64,000 bases of DNA from positions 58,951-122,950 of the forward strand of contig JAUWAB010000005.1 in NCBI GenBank assembly GCA_030602265.1. Direction: 5' to 3'. How positions within the stretch are numbered: the first letter of the stretch is position 1; each line of letters begins with the position of its first letter. The stretch is from Prolixibacteraceae bacterium. GTDB taxonomy: Bacteria > Bacteroidota > Bacteroidia > Bacteroidales > Prolixibacteraceae. Made by a program: the position numbers and the translations under genes. Below are positions 19,011-27,779 of the stretch, piece after piece. Under the pieces are notes generated by a model. The model saw only the letters and a list, made by a program, of their open reading frames with translations. It was not told where the DNA came from and did no database searches.

Positions 19011-21368
19011 TCAATATTCTGTTTTGTCGAGATCGTCAATGATCCGGATCTTTTCTTTCAGCATTTCAATTTTTTCCCTGGTATCGGCAATTTTCTGATT
19101 TACATCAGCGATCAGGGCCTGGGCATTTTTTGAATTGGCAAAGAACCCGATGTTATTGTCCAGAAGCGTCAGGTCATTCTCAAGCTGCTTCAGCTTGATC
19201 ATATACTTTTCGCGTTCCTGTCTGACTTTCGACAATCCCCTCTGATTTTCGGTCAGGTTGGCAATTTTACTCCTGAAGTTGATTGATTCCCGCTTGGAGC
19301 TATCTACCTTCAAGGTATCAAAATGTTTATTGATAGCTGTCCTGAAGCGGTTCTGGATATCATCCTTCTCCCTGATCGGCACATGGCCAATTTCGGTCCA
19401 TTTACGCTGGAACTCACGAAGGATTTTGAGGGCATCGGAGACATCACCTCCCGGGACAAAATTCTCCACTTCGGTGATCAGCGCCTTTTTTGCGTTCAGG
19501 TTTTCCAGCTGTTCGTCGTCAATATCACTGAAATGTTCTGACTTGCGGTCGAAGAAATAATCACATGCCGCACGGAACCTCTTCCAGAGAAGATCCGAAT
19601 GTTTGCGCGGTACCGGACCGATTTCTTTCCATCGTTTCTGGATGTCGATAAACTGCTGTGTGGTCTTTTTCCAGTCGGCACTTTCCTTCAGAGCCTCTGC
19701 CTCCATACAGAGATCAATTTTCATCTGCATGTTTTTATTCTGTAACTCCTTGTTTTGAGAATAGAAATCACGCTTTTTGTTGAAGAACTGGTCACAGGCA
19801 TTTCTGAAGCGGTCATAGATTTTATTGTTGTCCCTTTTCGGGGCAAATCCTATCGTACGCCAAACTTTCTGAAGTTCAATCAGTTGCTTTGATTTGTCAT
19901 CCCAATCACGGTGTGAATCAATCTCCATGTTGCAAATTTCTTCCACCTTTTCACACAGTGCAATTTTTGCCTCCAGGTTACGTTTTTGCTCTCCCTTACG
20001 TTTTTCGAAAAATTCCTGGTGTTTCTGATTTATGGCAGAGGTAACTGCTTTGAAGCGGTCCCAGATCTCATCTTTTTTGTCTCTGGGTACCGGACCAATC
20101 TCCCTCCACTGCTCATGAAATTTCTGAAGTGTATTGAACGCCCTGATCACAGAGGGTTCGATTAATAACTCTTCAGCCTTTTCGCACAGGTTGATTTTCA
20201 TCTCCAGGTTTTTCTTAAGGTCGAGATCCCGGAGTTCCTTATTAATTTTGATGTAATCGTAAAAATTCTCTACATGGAAATGATAGGTATCCCACAAGTC
20301 CTTCATTTTGGCCTGTGGAACCGGGCCCAGTTCGTACCACAATCTCTGCAGCTCCCTGAATTCCTGGAAGGTTTTGTTAATGGATTCTTCAGTGTTTAGC
20401 AGGTTTTTGATATCCTCGATGATGGCATATTTTTTCTGCAGGTTTGTTTCCTTCTCAGCCTCCATCTTTTTAGCCTGTTCAAACCTCGCCTGCCGGTGTT
20501 TCTTAATCAGCTCCCGGATATCATTTTCGTAAGGATCCTCCTCAGCGACAAATTCGTCCGGGTTTCCTCCTTCTTCAACAAACCGTTTTTTCAGTTCTGC
20601 AATATTCTCTTTTACCTTCAGGTTGAAGGCTGCAACGATCAGATTGATTTTCCTGTCCTGGCCGTCCTCGTTTTCCACCAGCTCCCGCAAAGTGTTGACG
20701 AGTTCTATCTGTGAAAATTGTGAATAGTCCGGATGCCCTTCATCTTCAACGTCTTCATCCTCCTCATTGGTCTCTCCCGTTTCATCCTCTGAAGTCCCGG
20801 TATTTTCGGTTTCTGCTGCCACCGGCTCTTCCCTGATTTCCTTTTTTTCATCCCCGGAAAGTGCTGGAGCAGCGTTTACTTCCTCAGGAGCCGACTCTGG
20901 CTCCACGGCGGGTTCCTCTTGTATATCCGCAGAGGATAAATTTTCTGCTGCATCGACAGATTCTTCTGCCACCACAGGAGCTTCGACAATTTCCGGTTCA
21001 GCTTCGGTCGTGACTTCACTGACTTCAGGTTCCACAACCGCTGCGGTCTCACTTGACTCAATCAGGGTCTCAACAACCTCCGGCTCCTGCAATGCATCGG
21101 TTTCCTGTAATTCAGCAGCTTCGCCTGCTGTGGCAGGATCTTCAGCTTCAACGGTAACATCGCCAGGTTCCTCAATAGTTTCAGTGATCACTTCTGCACT
21201 TTCTTCCGTCACCTCGTCAGCTTCATTTGCGGGGGATGTTTCGTCAACAATTTCATTTTCATTGTCAACTGATGAACTGGCTGAATCTCCAGCCTCATTG
21301 GTCAATTCAGAATCGTCGCTCACCGGACGCATTAACTCTTCAGAGTTTTTCAGATCTTTAGATTCCAT
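19011..21368 (-). CDS. DUF349 repeat protein with acidic N-terminal extension
   Basis: A 785-residue, probably cytoplasmic protein. Residues 1 to about 212 are low-complexity and very rich in Glu, Ala, Val, Thr and Ser, hence strongly acidic and likely disordered. Residues of about 230-700 hold five or six DUF349 repeats, seen as recurring blocks of the form W..IGPVPR or IGFAPK followed by W.RF..A...F. The last 90 residues form a coiled coil. DUF349 proteins are widespread in Bacteroidota without an agreed function. It has its own terminator; a near-consensus -7 box (CGAAAATA on plus) lies at 21423-21430. Confidence 0.88.
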   Translation of the reverse strand: MESKDLKNSEELMRPVSDDSELTNEAGDSASSSVDNENEIVDETSPANEADEVTEESAEVITETIEEPGDVTVEAEDPATAGEAAELQETDALQEPEVVETLIESSETAAVVEPEVSEVTTEAEPEIVEAPVVAEESVDAAENLSSADIQEEPAVEPESAPEEVNAAPALSGDEKKEIREEPVAAETENTGTSEDETGETNEEDEDVEDEGHPDYSQFSQIELVNTLRELVENEDGQDRKINLIVAAFNLKVKENIAELKKRFVEEGGNPDEFVAEEDPYENDIRELIKKHRQARFEQAKKMEAEKETNLQKKYAIIEDIKNLLNTEESINKTFQEFRELQRLWYELGPVPQAKMKDLWDTYHFHVENFYDYIKINKELRDLDLKKNLEMKINLCEKAEELLIEPSVIRAFNTLQKFHEQWREIGPVPRDKKDEIWDRFKAVTSAINQKHQEFFEKRKGEQKRNLEAKIALCEKVEEICNMEIDSHRDWDDKSKQLIELQKVWRTIGFAPKRDNNKIYDRFRNACDQFFNKKRDFYSQNKELQNKNMQMKIDLCMEAEALKESADWKKTTQQFIDIQKRWKEIGPVPRKHSDLLWKRFRAACDYFFDRKSEHFSDIDDEQLENLNAKKALITEVENFVPGGDVSDALKILREFQRKWTEIGHVPIREKDDIQNRFRTAINKHFDTLKVDSSKRESINFRSKIANLTENQRGLSKVRQEREKYMIKLKQLENDLTLLDNNIGFFANSKNAQALIADVNQKIADTREKIEMLKEKIRIIDDLDKTEY

Positions 21369-21627
21369 GTAATCAATCGGTTTTAAATTACCTGCCCAAA
21401 TCCAGCCATGGGCATTTGGCTACGAAAATAGATAATTAAGCATTAATACTCAAAGTTTTTCGAACATTTTAATAGAATAATTATCGGAATGACACCAAAA
21501 ATCATGAGATAATATTTGAACAATCGATGCAAAATCTGTCTTTTAAACTGCAAATCAGGATAAAAACCATTTGAGGAATAAATTTAAATTACTATTTTAC
21601 AGGGCTTAAAATCAACTGCCTGATTAT

Positions 21628-22059
21628 ATGAAGATATTGTTCCTGAGCATCCGAAACTGTTGCCGTAGTCAGATTGCCGAAGCCATCCTGCGCAAAATGG
21701 ACAAGAGCCTTGAAATTTATTCAGCAGGAACTGATCCTGCCCCGGAAATTAATCCGGTTGCCGTTGAAGTACTAAAAGAAATCGGCGTAATTCCCGGGAA
21801 GGTAAATCCTGCTCATTTCAACCAGTACAAGGAGATTGAATTCGATTACCTGATTACGGTTGGTGACGGCACTCCCGAAGAGTTGAAATTACCATCTGTA
21901 AAATGCAAACGGAAGATGCACCTGGGTTTCAACAATCCGTTCAGGAATGAAAAAGATACCCGGCAGATTCTTGAGAATTGCCGGGAAATCAGGGATGAGA
22001 TTATGGTCGAGCTTGACTATTTTTACCACCGGATTCTAAAACCGGCTATGGAGAAATAG
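21628..22059 (+). CDS. LMW phosphatase/ArsC-fold protein lacking catalytic residues
   Basis: A 143-residue protein of the low-molecular-weight protein tyrosine phosphatase / thioredoxin-type arsenate reductase fold. The P-loop reads SIRNCCRS: the position of the nucleophile Cys (Cys10 of pI258 ArsC) is Ser7, with the loop Arg13 kept. The general-acid Asp of the HWGFDDP motif is Asn103 in HLGFNNP. The resolving Cys82 and Cys89 of ArsC are also absent. IYSAGT is intact, so the fold is surely shared. Catalysis by the family mechanism looks impossible unless Cys11 or Cys12 substitutes. It ends one base from the convergent pepP stop. Confidence 0.85.
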   Translation: MKILFLSIRNCCRSQIAEAILRKMDKSLEIYSAGTDPAPEINPVAVEVLKEIGVIPGKVNPAHFNQYKEIEFDYLITVGDGTPEELKLPSVKCKRKMHLGFNNPFRNEKDTRQILENCREIRDEIMVELDYFYHRILKPAMEK

Positions 22060-22060
22060 A

Positions 22061-23449
22061 TCAGCTGCCCACCAGTTTTTCAATTTCTTCAGGAAGGACA
22101 GGTACCCGCTTACCAAGAATACGACTGCCCTTTTCCGTCACGAGGATATCATCTTCAATCCGGATGCCACCAAAATCGCGATATTGGTCTACCTTCTCAA
22201 AATTGATGAAATCCGTATTGATTTTTTCAGCTTTCCATTTATCGATCAGAGCGGGAATAAAATAGATACCTGGTTCGTTGGTGATGACGAAACCTTCGCG
22301 AAGTCTTCTTCCAAGTCTCAGGTAGGCAGTGCCGAACTGTTGTGACGGCCTGATTTCATCGTCATACCCGACATAAATCTGGCCGAGGTCTTCCATATCA
22401 TGTACATCGAGACCCATCATATGTCCCAGTCCGTGGGGAAAAAAGAGTGCATGAGCGCCTGCAGCTACTGCTTCTTGGACATCGCCTTTCATTAGCCCGA
22501 TATCTTTCAGTCCCTGGGCAATTACTTCGCAGGCGGCCAGATGCACCGACTGGTAAGTAACTCCGGGTCTGACCAGCTCCGTGGCCTTGTTGTTGGCAGA
22601 CAGTACGATATCATAGATTTCACGCTGACGGGCCGTAAATTTGCCGCCAACCGGGGTGGTCCTCGTAAAATCACAGGCATAGTGCATTCCGGTCTCTGCC
22701 CCGGCATCCACAATCACAAGCCGACCCGGAGCCAGAATCTGGCTGTGGTCATGGTTGTGGAGAGTCTCTCCGTTTTGGGAAAGAATAACGGGAAAGGCCA
22801 GCATGCCCCCGCCCGAAACAGCGATCCCTTCGATATGGCCGGCAATAGCCTGCTCCCAGGCACCCGGGGTGGCCATTCTCAAAGCCGCAACGTGCATTTC
22901 ATATCCGGTAGCACAGGCCTTTTCGATTTCAATAATTTCTCCTGAATCTTTCACCGATCTCAGATCAACTATGGCTTTGATCAGTTCAACTGAAACGTAA
23001 TCCTTTTGTCTTGCAGCAGGAATACCGGTCAATTCTTCCAAAAGCAGTTTGTTTTCAGCCCTGTAAGGAGGAAGGAAATGGATTCTCCTGCCCGCCCTGA
23101 TCTGACGGCGGACATAATCCTGCAGATTGCCGAAAGGCATGGAAGTGGCAACTCCCACCCGGGCGGATTTTTCTGCCATAGACTCCTGTGGTCCCATCCA
23201 GATGATATCCTCAATATCGACATCGTTTCCGAATATAATCTCCCCGCCCGTTTCCACATCAATGACCGCAGCCAGTCCGGGCATATCCAGGCCAAAGAAG
23301 TAAAGGAACGAACTGTCCTGCCTGAAATGGAAGGTATTGGCCGGATAGTTCATCGGTGAATCCACATTTCCGGGCAGCAGGATTATTCCATCCTTAACAG
23401 CTGCTGCAAGACTTCTCCTGCGATTTACATAAACATTCTTATCGAACAT
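22061..23449 (-). CDS. Xaa-Pro aminopeptidase (M24B)
   Basis: Cleaves the N-terminal residue from peptides with proline in second position, using two metal ions. The 462 residues comprise an N-terminal creatinase-like domain (about 1-165) and a pita-bread domain. Metal ligands are seen in VDAGAE and ACDFTRT (two Asp), GLGHMMGLDVHD (His), NEPGIYF (Glu) and IRIEDD (Glu). No signal peptide, so cytoplasmic. A near-consensus -7 box (CGAAAATA on plus) lies at 23474-23481. Confidence 0.94.
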   Translation of the reverse strand: MFDKNVYVNRRRSLAAAVKDGIILLPGNVDSPMNYPANTFHFRQDSSFLYFFGLDMPGLAAVIDVETGGEIIFGNDVDIEDIIWMGPQESMAEKSARVGVATSMPFGNLQDYVRRQIRAGRRIHFLPPYRAENKLLLEELTGIPAARQKDYVSVELIKAIVDLRSVKDSGEIIEIEKACATGYEMHVAALRMATPGAWEQAIAGHIEGIAVSGGGMLAFPVILSQNGETLHNHDHSQILAPGRLVIVDAGAETGMHYACDFTRTTPVGGKFTARQREIYDIVLSANNKATELVRPGVTYQSVHLAACEVIAQGLKDIGLMKGDVQEAVAAGAHALFFPHGLGHMMGLDVHDMEDLGQIYVGYDDEIRPSQQFGTAYLRLGRRLREGFVITNEPGIYFIPALIDKWKAEKINTDFINFEKVDQYRDFGGIRIEDDILVTEKGSRILGKRVPVLPEEIEKLVGS

Positions 23450-23704
23450 GATATTTTTTTTTCAGTTTGAGCCCGAAAATAAGACTTTTTCCTTTCTGAT
23501 ACAAACATCTGGGCAATATATATCAGGCTCCGTCGAATCGACCAATCCGGTTTGTGGGAAAAACGACATATGGGATCTCAATTCGTCAGATAATGCATGA
23601 ATAACATAAAACCCGTGTAATATTTTTACCGTATACATTTATAAATCAATAATCAACAGTATATAAAATCGCCATATTCAGCAAAACAAAAACAACGTAT
23701 ACAG

Positions 23705-24433
23705 ATGAAGAACACATTGCTCGAGTACCTGAACAAGCGGATGCATCATAAGAAGCCGGAACCTCAGCATCATTTTGAACGTCCTCCCGGACCGGTAATA
23801 ACTATTTCACGGGAGGTCGGGTGCTCGGGAATAGCGATTGCGAAGGATCTTGCAGACCGGCTGATCAAGAAGTTTCCGGGGCGGGAATGGAAAGTCCTGA
23901 GTAAGGAAATCTTTGCAGAAAGTGCCAGGGAGCTTGACCTTGAGCCGGAAAGGGTTTCGAGGATTTTTAAGCAGATCGACCGGACGACTTTCGATGAAAT
24001 GATCAATGCTTTCAATGAAAAAAAATATAAAAGCGATAGAAAAGTCAGAAAAACCGTAGTGGAGGTTATCCGGTCGTTTGCCGAGGATGGTTATTGTATC
24101 ATCGTGGGTCGTGCCAGCAACATTATTGCCAGCGACCTGAAAAATGCCCTCCATGTCAGGGTCGTTGCACCGATGGAATACCGTATAAGGAGCATTATGG
24201 AGAAGGACAAGGTAAACCGGCACAATGCCATTGCATTCATCGAAAAAGTTGAAAAGGAGCGGTATGCCTACCGGCATGCAGTCATGGGAAAGGGGCAGAA
24301 CGAACCAGAAATCTTTGATATTACTTTTAACAGCGAAGCATTCTGCCGTGAAATGATGATAGACATCATCATGCTGGCGATTGATGAAAAGAAAATTATG
24401 GCCGATTACCTGAATGAAATAGGGAAAGAATAG
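23705..24433 (+). CDS. cytidylate kinase-like family protein
   Basis: P-loop protein of 242 residues, family Cytidylate_kin_2. The phosphate-binding loop is the family's SREVGCSGIAIAK, followed by a helical lid and IIVGRASNII. These proteins resemble CMP kinase but usually coexist with a true Cmk, and their substrate is not settled. It is transcribed alone between the divergent pepP and a strong terminator. The 255-base region upstream holds no gene and no clear promoter that I can name. Confidence 0.85.
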   Translation: MKNTLLEYLNKRMHHKKPEPQHHFERPPGPVITISREVGCSGIAIAKDLADRLIKKFPGREWKVLSKEIFAESARELDLEPERVSRIFKQIDRTTFDEMINAFNEKKYKSDRKVRKTVVEVIRSFAEDGYCIIVGRASNIIASDLKNALHVRVVAPMEYRIRSIMEKDKVNRHNAIAFIEKVEKERYAYRHAVMGKGQNEPEIFDITFNSEAFCREMMIDIIMLAIDEKKIMADYLNEIGKE

Positions 24434-24463
24434 GAATGTCAGGGTTAACCATGATTTCAGACA

Positions 24464-24499
24464 AAAACCGGGGCGTCCGGACAGGACTGCCCCGGTTTT
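24464..24499 (+). terminator. terminator of the cytidylate kinase-like gene
   Basis: Perfect 11-bp stem (AAAACCGGGGC / GCCCCGGTTTT) with a 14-base loop. The right arm supplies its own T run. Confidence 0.9.
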
Positions 24500-24535
24500 A
24501 TAATTTTAACCTGTCAGGAACACAGAAACCACTGA

Positions 24536-24895
24536 TCAGTGCTGATGTTGCCCCGAATGTACAGCAGGCTCTTTTTTGGCTTTCCCGACCAGTTCAGAAT
24601 ACTCTTTTTCACTGATTTTTTCAGCGGTATAGCCTTTCTTTTCGACGGCTTTTTTCAATGCTTCCTCACCGGTACGTTTTTCGGCATAAATTACCTTAAT
24701 GGTATTGGAAACATGGTCGAGGTGAAGATCTTTCACCCCCTTTTCGAAGCGCAGATGCTCGAAAAGCGACTTTTCACAGTCGCCGCAATGCATATTGCTC
24801 TTAAAGAAAACCACCGGATCGCTTTTCTTCTGTGCAAATCCGTTTCCCGCAATCAATATAAGTGCGAGTACCATAATAATTCTTAGTCTGCTCAT
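24536..24895 (-). CDS. secreted heavy-metal-associated (HMA) protein
   Basis: A 119-residue protein with a signal peptide ending near GFAQ and one HMA domain. The metal-binding pair is MHCGDC (Cys37, Cys40). The C terminus is His-rich (HSGQHQH) and could hold a further metal ion. The ATG at 24895 puts the signal peptide at the N terminus; an upstream in-frame start at 24928 would overlap the receptor gene. It follows the TonB receptor by 19 bases, so it probably binds the metal handled by that system, with copper the most likely by family. Confidence 0.85.
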   Translation of the reverse strand: MSRLRIIMVLALILIAGNGFAQKKSDPVVFFKSNMHCGDCEKSLFEHLRFEKGVKDLHLDHVSNTIKVIYAEKRTGEEALKKAVEKKGYTAEKISEKEYSELVGKAKKEPAVHSGQHQH

Positions 24896-24914
24896 CACTA
24901 CTTTTATTGTTATG

Positions 24915-27131
24915 TTAATTATAATCAAGGGTGAACCTTATCCCTGCATAAATTCTTCTTCCTGAAACCGGTCCCCAAATCCTGGTGGCATCAAATCCGG
25001 GTGAGAATGGATTATCGGCACCCAAAACCGGGTGCATCTGCATATAATCGGTCAGGTTTTCTGAACCGGCATAAATGCTCCATTTCCTGAAATACCTGGT
25101 AACCTGTGCGTTCATAACGGTATATGCCGGAAATTCCGTATTCTGGTTATTCATAAAATGCAGCGCATCCGAATGGACCAACGGGAGCCTTCCACCACCA
25201 TTAAACTGGACGGTATAGTCAAACATCCATTTTTTCAGGTTGGTAGTATAGTTCATGGTTATCAGACCTTTATAACGGCTGGTCAGGGGTTTTTCCGTCA
25301 AAACACCCCCAATGGTCTGCTTAACGTCATTCTGTCTCCACGCAACCGTCAGGTCGAGGTTCCGGACAACCGGATAGCGAATATCCACCTGCCAGCTTGT
25401 TGCATAGGAATCACCTTCGAGCGGGGCTATAACAATATTATCGGGATCGGTTTCCCTGTCGACTACCAACTGGTTGATGAAATCAGTACGGTATATTTCT
25501 GCAGAGATCTGAAGATCCCTGCCGAAAAGTTGGTATGACTGTATGAAATTAAATCCGTAGTTCCATGCTTCTTCCTGCATGGTTGGTTCGAAGACCAGAT
25601 TCCGGTAATTGGTCAGCAGGAAACTGTTTTCAGCTAAAACATTGGCAGTGCGGTATCCTTTTCCTGTACTCAACCGGAAGGTCCATCTCGGATCGGGCTG
25701 ATACCTGAAATGCATACGCGGGGTGACGAAACTTCCGAAAATACTGTGAAAATCGGCACGTATACCGGTCATCAGGGTCAGTTTATCAGACGGTTTAAAA
25801 GTATATTCCGAAAAAATTCCTGGTACAGCTTCGTCCCTGTACATATTTTGACGGTTCAGTATCTCATCGAATGAATTGTAGTAAAAACTGGCCCCTGAAT
25901 TCAACACATGGTGTCCGTGGTCATCCAGGTCCTGAGTCCAGACCAGGTTAGCACTGAACCGGGTTTCATCGCCGTCGTAATCATGTAAACCATAAAATGA
26001 GGTCATGTTGTGCCTGACCGCATTGGCCAGGAGAGCAATGGCCGAGGATTGAGAAGGGAATACGTATCCCGCCTTGAAAATAGCTTCGGCCAGACGGTTC
26101 TCAATACCAGTTCCATAAGGATTCTGGGCATTGCGGACCATGCCCTTCCTGAAAGCAGCTTGTCCGCCCTGGCGGTCATCCATAAGGTACCGCAATCCGC
26201 TGTGAAGCATCAAACCTTTATGGTTGTTGTATTTCCAGGCATTGAAAAAATGGACCTGGGTATTGAGCGGATGATCCAGGAATCCGTCGCCATTATGGTC
26301 AATCCGGTTGGAAAGGTTCTCCGCGTGGAAGAATATTCCGGTAGTCAGCATGTCCTTGTACAACCGCAGGTTGGTATTGGCATTGAATTCCAGCTTGCCG
26401 TCGGCACTGTTGAATGCATTCAGGTGCAGTTTCTCCTGGCTGTCAGGCTTCTTAAAATCTACATTGATCTGCCCCGTAATGGATTCATATCCGTTCACTA
26501 CGGAGGCAGCGCCCTTTGAAACCAGAATGGATTCCATCCATGGACCGGGAATATAGGTAAGTCCGAAGTTGGTGGCCAGTCCCCTGAAGTTGGCGATATT
26601 TTCGGTTTGCAACTGAGAATAAATCCCATCCAGTCCTAAAAGCCTGATCTGTTTAGCTCCTGTAATGGCGTCGTTGTAACTGACATCTACCGAGGGATTG
26701 GTTTCAAAACTTTCTGCCAGGTTGCAGCAGGCAGCCTTATGCAGTTCGGCACCGCCTATTCTTTCCGTATGGATCGGATTAATGGTGGAAAGATAGGTCC
26801 CACGGTCTTTCTGGATTACGGTAACCTCACCGAGTTCCAGGTTGGGTTTCAGGACCACTTCTACTGGGTCGTTGCTGTTTATATGAATGGTCTGCGTTTC
26901 GTATCCAACAAAACTAAATACGAGCATGTGTTGTCCGGTCCTCTTCCGGATGGAAAAGTCACCGTCAACATTGGTAGCTGTACCCTGACTGGTGTTCTCC
27001 CAATAAACGTTTACGCCGGGCATGGGCTGGAGAACACCGTTCTCATCGGCAAGTACTCTTCCTGTAATGGATTGCCCATGCGAATAAAGAACGGACAATA
27101 ATATGAATGTAATTAAAGCAATAATTCTCAT
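24915..27131 (-). CDS. TonB-dependent receptor of the metal cassette
   Basis: Outer-membrane transporter of 738 residues: signal peptide to about residue 20, a carboxypeptidase-like regulatory domain (about 22-100), plug (about 110-230) and beta-barrel to the C terminus. There is no SusD partner. Its neighbours are a His/Cys-rich secreted protein upstream and an HMA protein downstream, which points to a metal ion or metallophore rather than glycans. A perfect 17-nt palindrome lies 25 bases before its start. Confidence 0.9.
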   Translation of the reverse strand: MRIIALITFILLSVLYSHGQSITGRVLADENGVLQPMPGVNVYWENTSQGTATNVDGDFSIRKRTGQHMLVFSFVGYETQTIHINSNDPVEVVLKPNLELGEVTVIQKDRGTYLSTINPIHTERIGGAELHKAACCNLAESFETNPSVDVSYNDAITGAKQIRLLGLDGIYSQLQTENIANFRGLATNFGLTYIPGPWMESILVSKGAASVVNGYESITGQINVDFKKPDSQEKLHLNAFNSADGKLEFNANTNLRLYKDMLTTGIFFHAENLSNRIDHNGDGFLDHPLNTQVHFFNAWKYNNHKGLMLHSGLRYLMDDRQGGQAAFRKGMVRNAQNPYGTGIENRLAEAIFKAGYVFPSQSSAIALLANAVRHNMTSFYGLHDYDGDETRFSANLVWTQDLDDHGHHVLNSGASFYYNSFDEILNRQNMYRDEAVPGIFSEYTFKPSDKLTLMTGIRADFHSIFGSFVTPRMHFRYQPDPRWTFRLSTGKGYRTANVLAENSFLLTNYRNLVFEPTMQEEAWNYGFNFIQSYQLFGRDLQISAEIYRTDFINQLVVDRETDPDNIVIAPLEGDSYATSWQVDIRYPVVRNLDLTVAWRQNDVKQTIGGVLTEKPLTSRYKGLITMNYTTNLKKWMFDYTVQFNGGGRLPLVHSDALHFMNNQNTEFPAYTVMNAQVTRYFRKWSIYAGSENLTDYMQMHPVLGADNPFSPGFDATRIWGPVSGRRIYAGIRFTLDYN

Positions 27132-27156
27132 AACTGATGATAATTAATTAAAATTT

Positions 27157-27173
27157 AAATGATTAAATCATTT
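27157..27173. promoter_or_regulatory. 17-nt perfect palindrome before the TonB receptor gene
   Basis: AAATGATTAAATCATTT: two 8-base arms around a central A. It sits in the 56-base gap between the HYC-type gene and the receptor, where an operator would be expected. No regulator gene is adjacent. Its AT-richness means chance cannot be excluded. Confidence 0.4.
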
Positions 27174-27187
27174 ACTAGTAACAATCA

Positions 27188-27715
27188 TCAGGCTATGGAG
27201 GGGACTTTTATCTGACAGATAAAATGAATAAATACTTTTTGGGCTGAAATTAAGGGTGGTGGGTCGTTAAACCAGTTCAGATTAATCTTTTCGGTTTCCG
27301 GGGATCCGGTTGAAAGGTCTTCAGAAACGATTTCAAATGCATCCCTGAATTCAAGATATTTATGAAACGAGGCCTTCTCATCGGTAAACTGGTTGTCTAT
27401 CTGAAAAAACTGTACCAGGGGTGAATCGCATCCGCAATCAGTGCAACCGGTTTCATGGTTGCCACAATGATCATGACCGTCGTGGCCGGCACATTGATAA
27501 TCTGCTGATGTACAATGATTCAGGTCAGCCGAATGAAAGGTGAACAAATGATGGTGGTCTTCCAGGATGTCTGAACAGGTTTCCGGGGGAAGATAGAGTG
27601 ATATTTGATTTTTTCCCGTGCAGGTACAGTGTGATTGAATCACAAGAATTCCGGATACCGAAAAAAGGAACGGTATCACCACCAATACAGCTAATATGGT
27701 TCTTGTAATTCTCAT
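27188..27715 (-). CDS. His/Cys-rich HYC_CC_PP-type secreted protein
   Basis: A 175-residue protein with an N-terminal hydrophobic segment (about 7-27), then SHCTCTG and a middle part dense in His and Cys: DHHH, GHDGHDHCGNHE and CTDCGCD. A PPP occurs near the C terminus. This arrangement matches the HYC_CC_PP group of small Bacteroidota proteins found beside TonB receptors. Metal binding is very likely from composition, but no function is established. First gene of the cassette with the receptor and the HMA protein. Confidence 0.75.
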   Translation of the reverse strand: MRITRTILAVLVVIPFLFSVSGILVIQSHCTCTGKNQISLYLPPETCSDILEDHHHLFTFHSADLNHCTSADYQCAGHDGHDHCGNHETGCTDCGCDSPLVQFFQIDNQFTDEKASFHKYLEFRDAFEIVSEDLSTGSPETEKINLNWFNDPPPLISAQKVFIHFICQIKVPSIA

Positions 27716-27719
27716 ATTA

Positions 27720-27727
27720 CAAAAATA
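27720..27727 (-). promoter_or_regulatory. -7 box immediately before the HYC-type gene
   Basis: Minus-strand TATTTTTG, an exact TAnnTTTG match ending only 4 bases before the ATG. If used, the message would start at or next to the start codon (leaderless or nearly so). Confidence 0.4.
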
Positions 27728-27779
27728 TGCAATTTCGGAAGACAGACCTGTTAACGCAAAGTTAAAGACACTGAAGTCC

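Noticed and set aside
20767..21372. A Ser/Thr/Ala-rich open frame opposite the acidic head of the DUF349 gene
   Set aside because: The composition is the mirror of the low-complexity Glu/Ala codons on the real strand.
21628..22059. Calling the LMW phosphatase-fold gene an arsenate reductase
   Set aside because: Nucleophile, general acid and resolving cysteines are all missing, and no ars genes are nearby.
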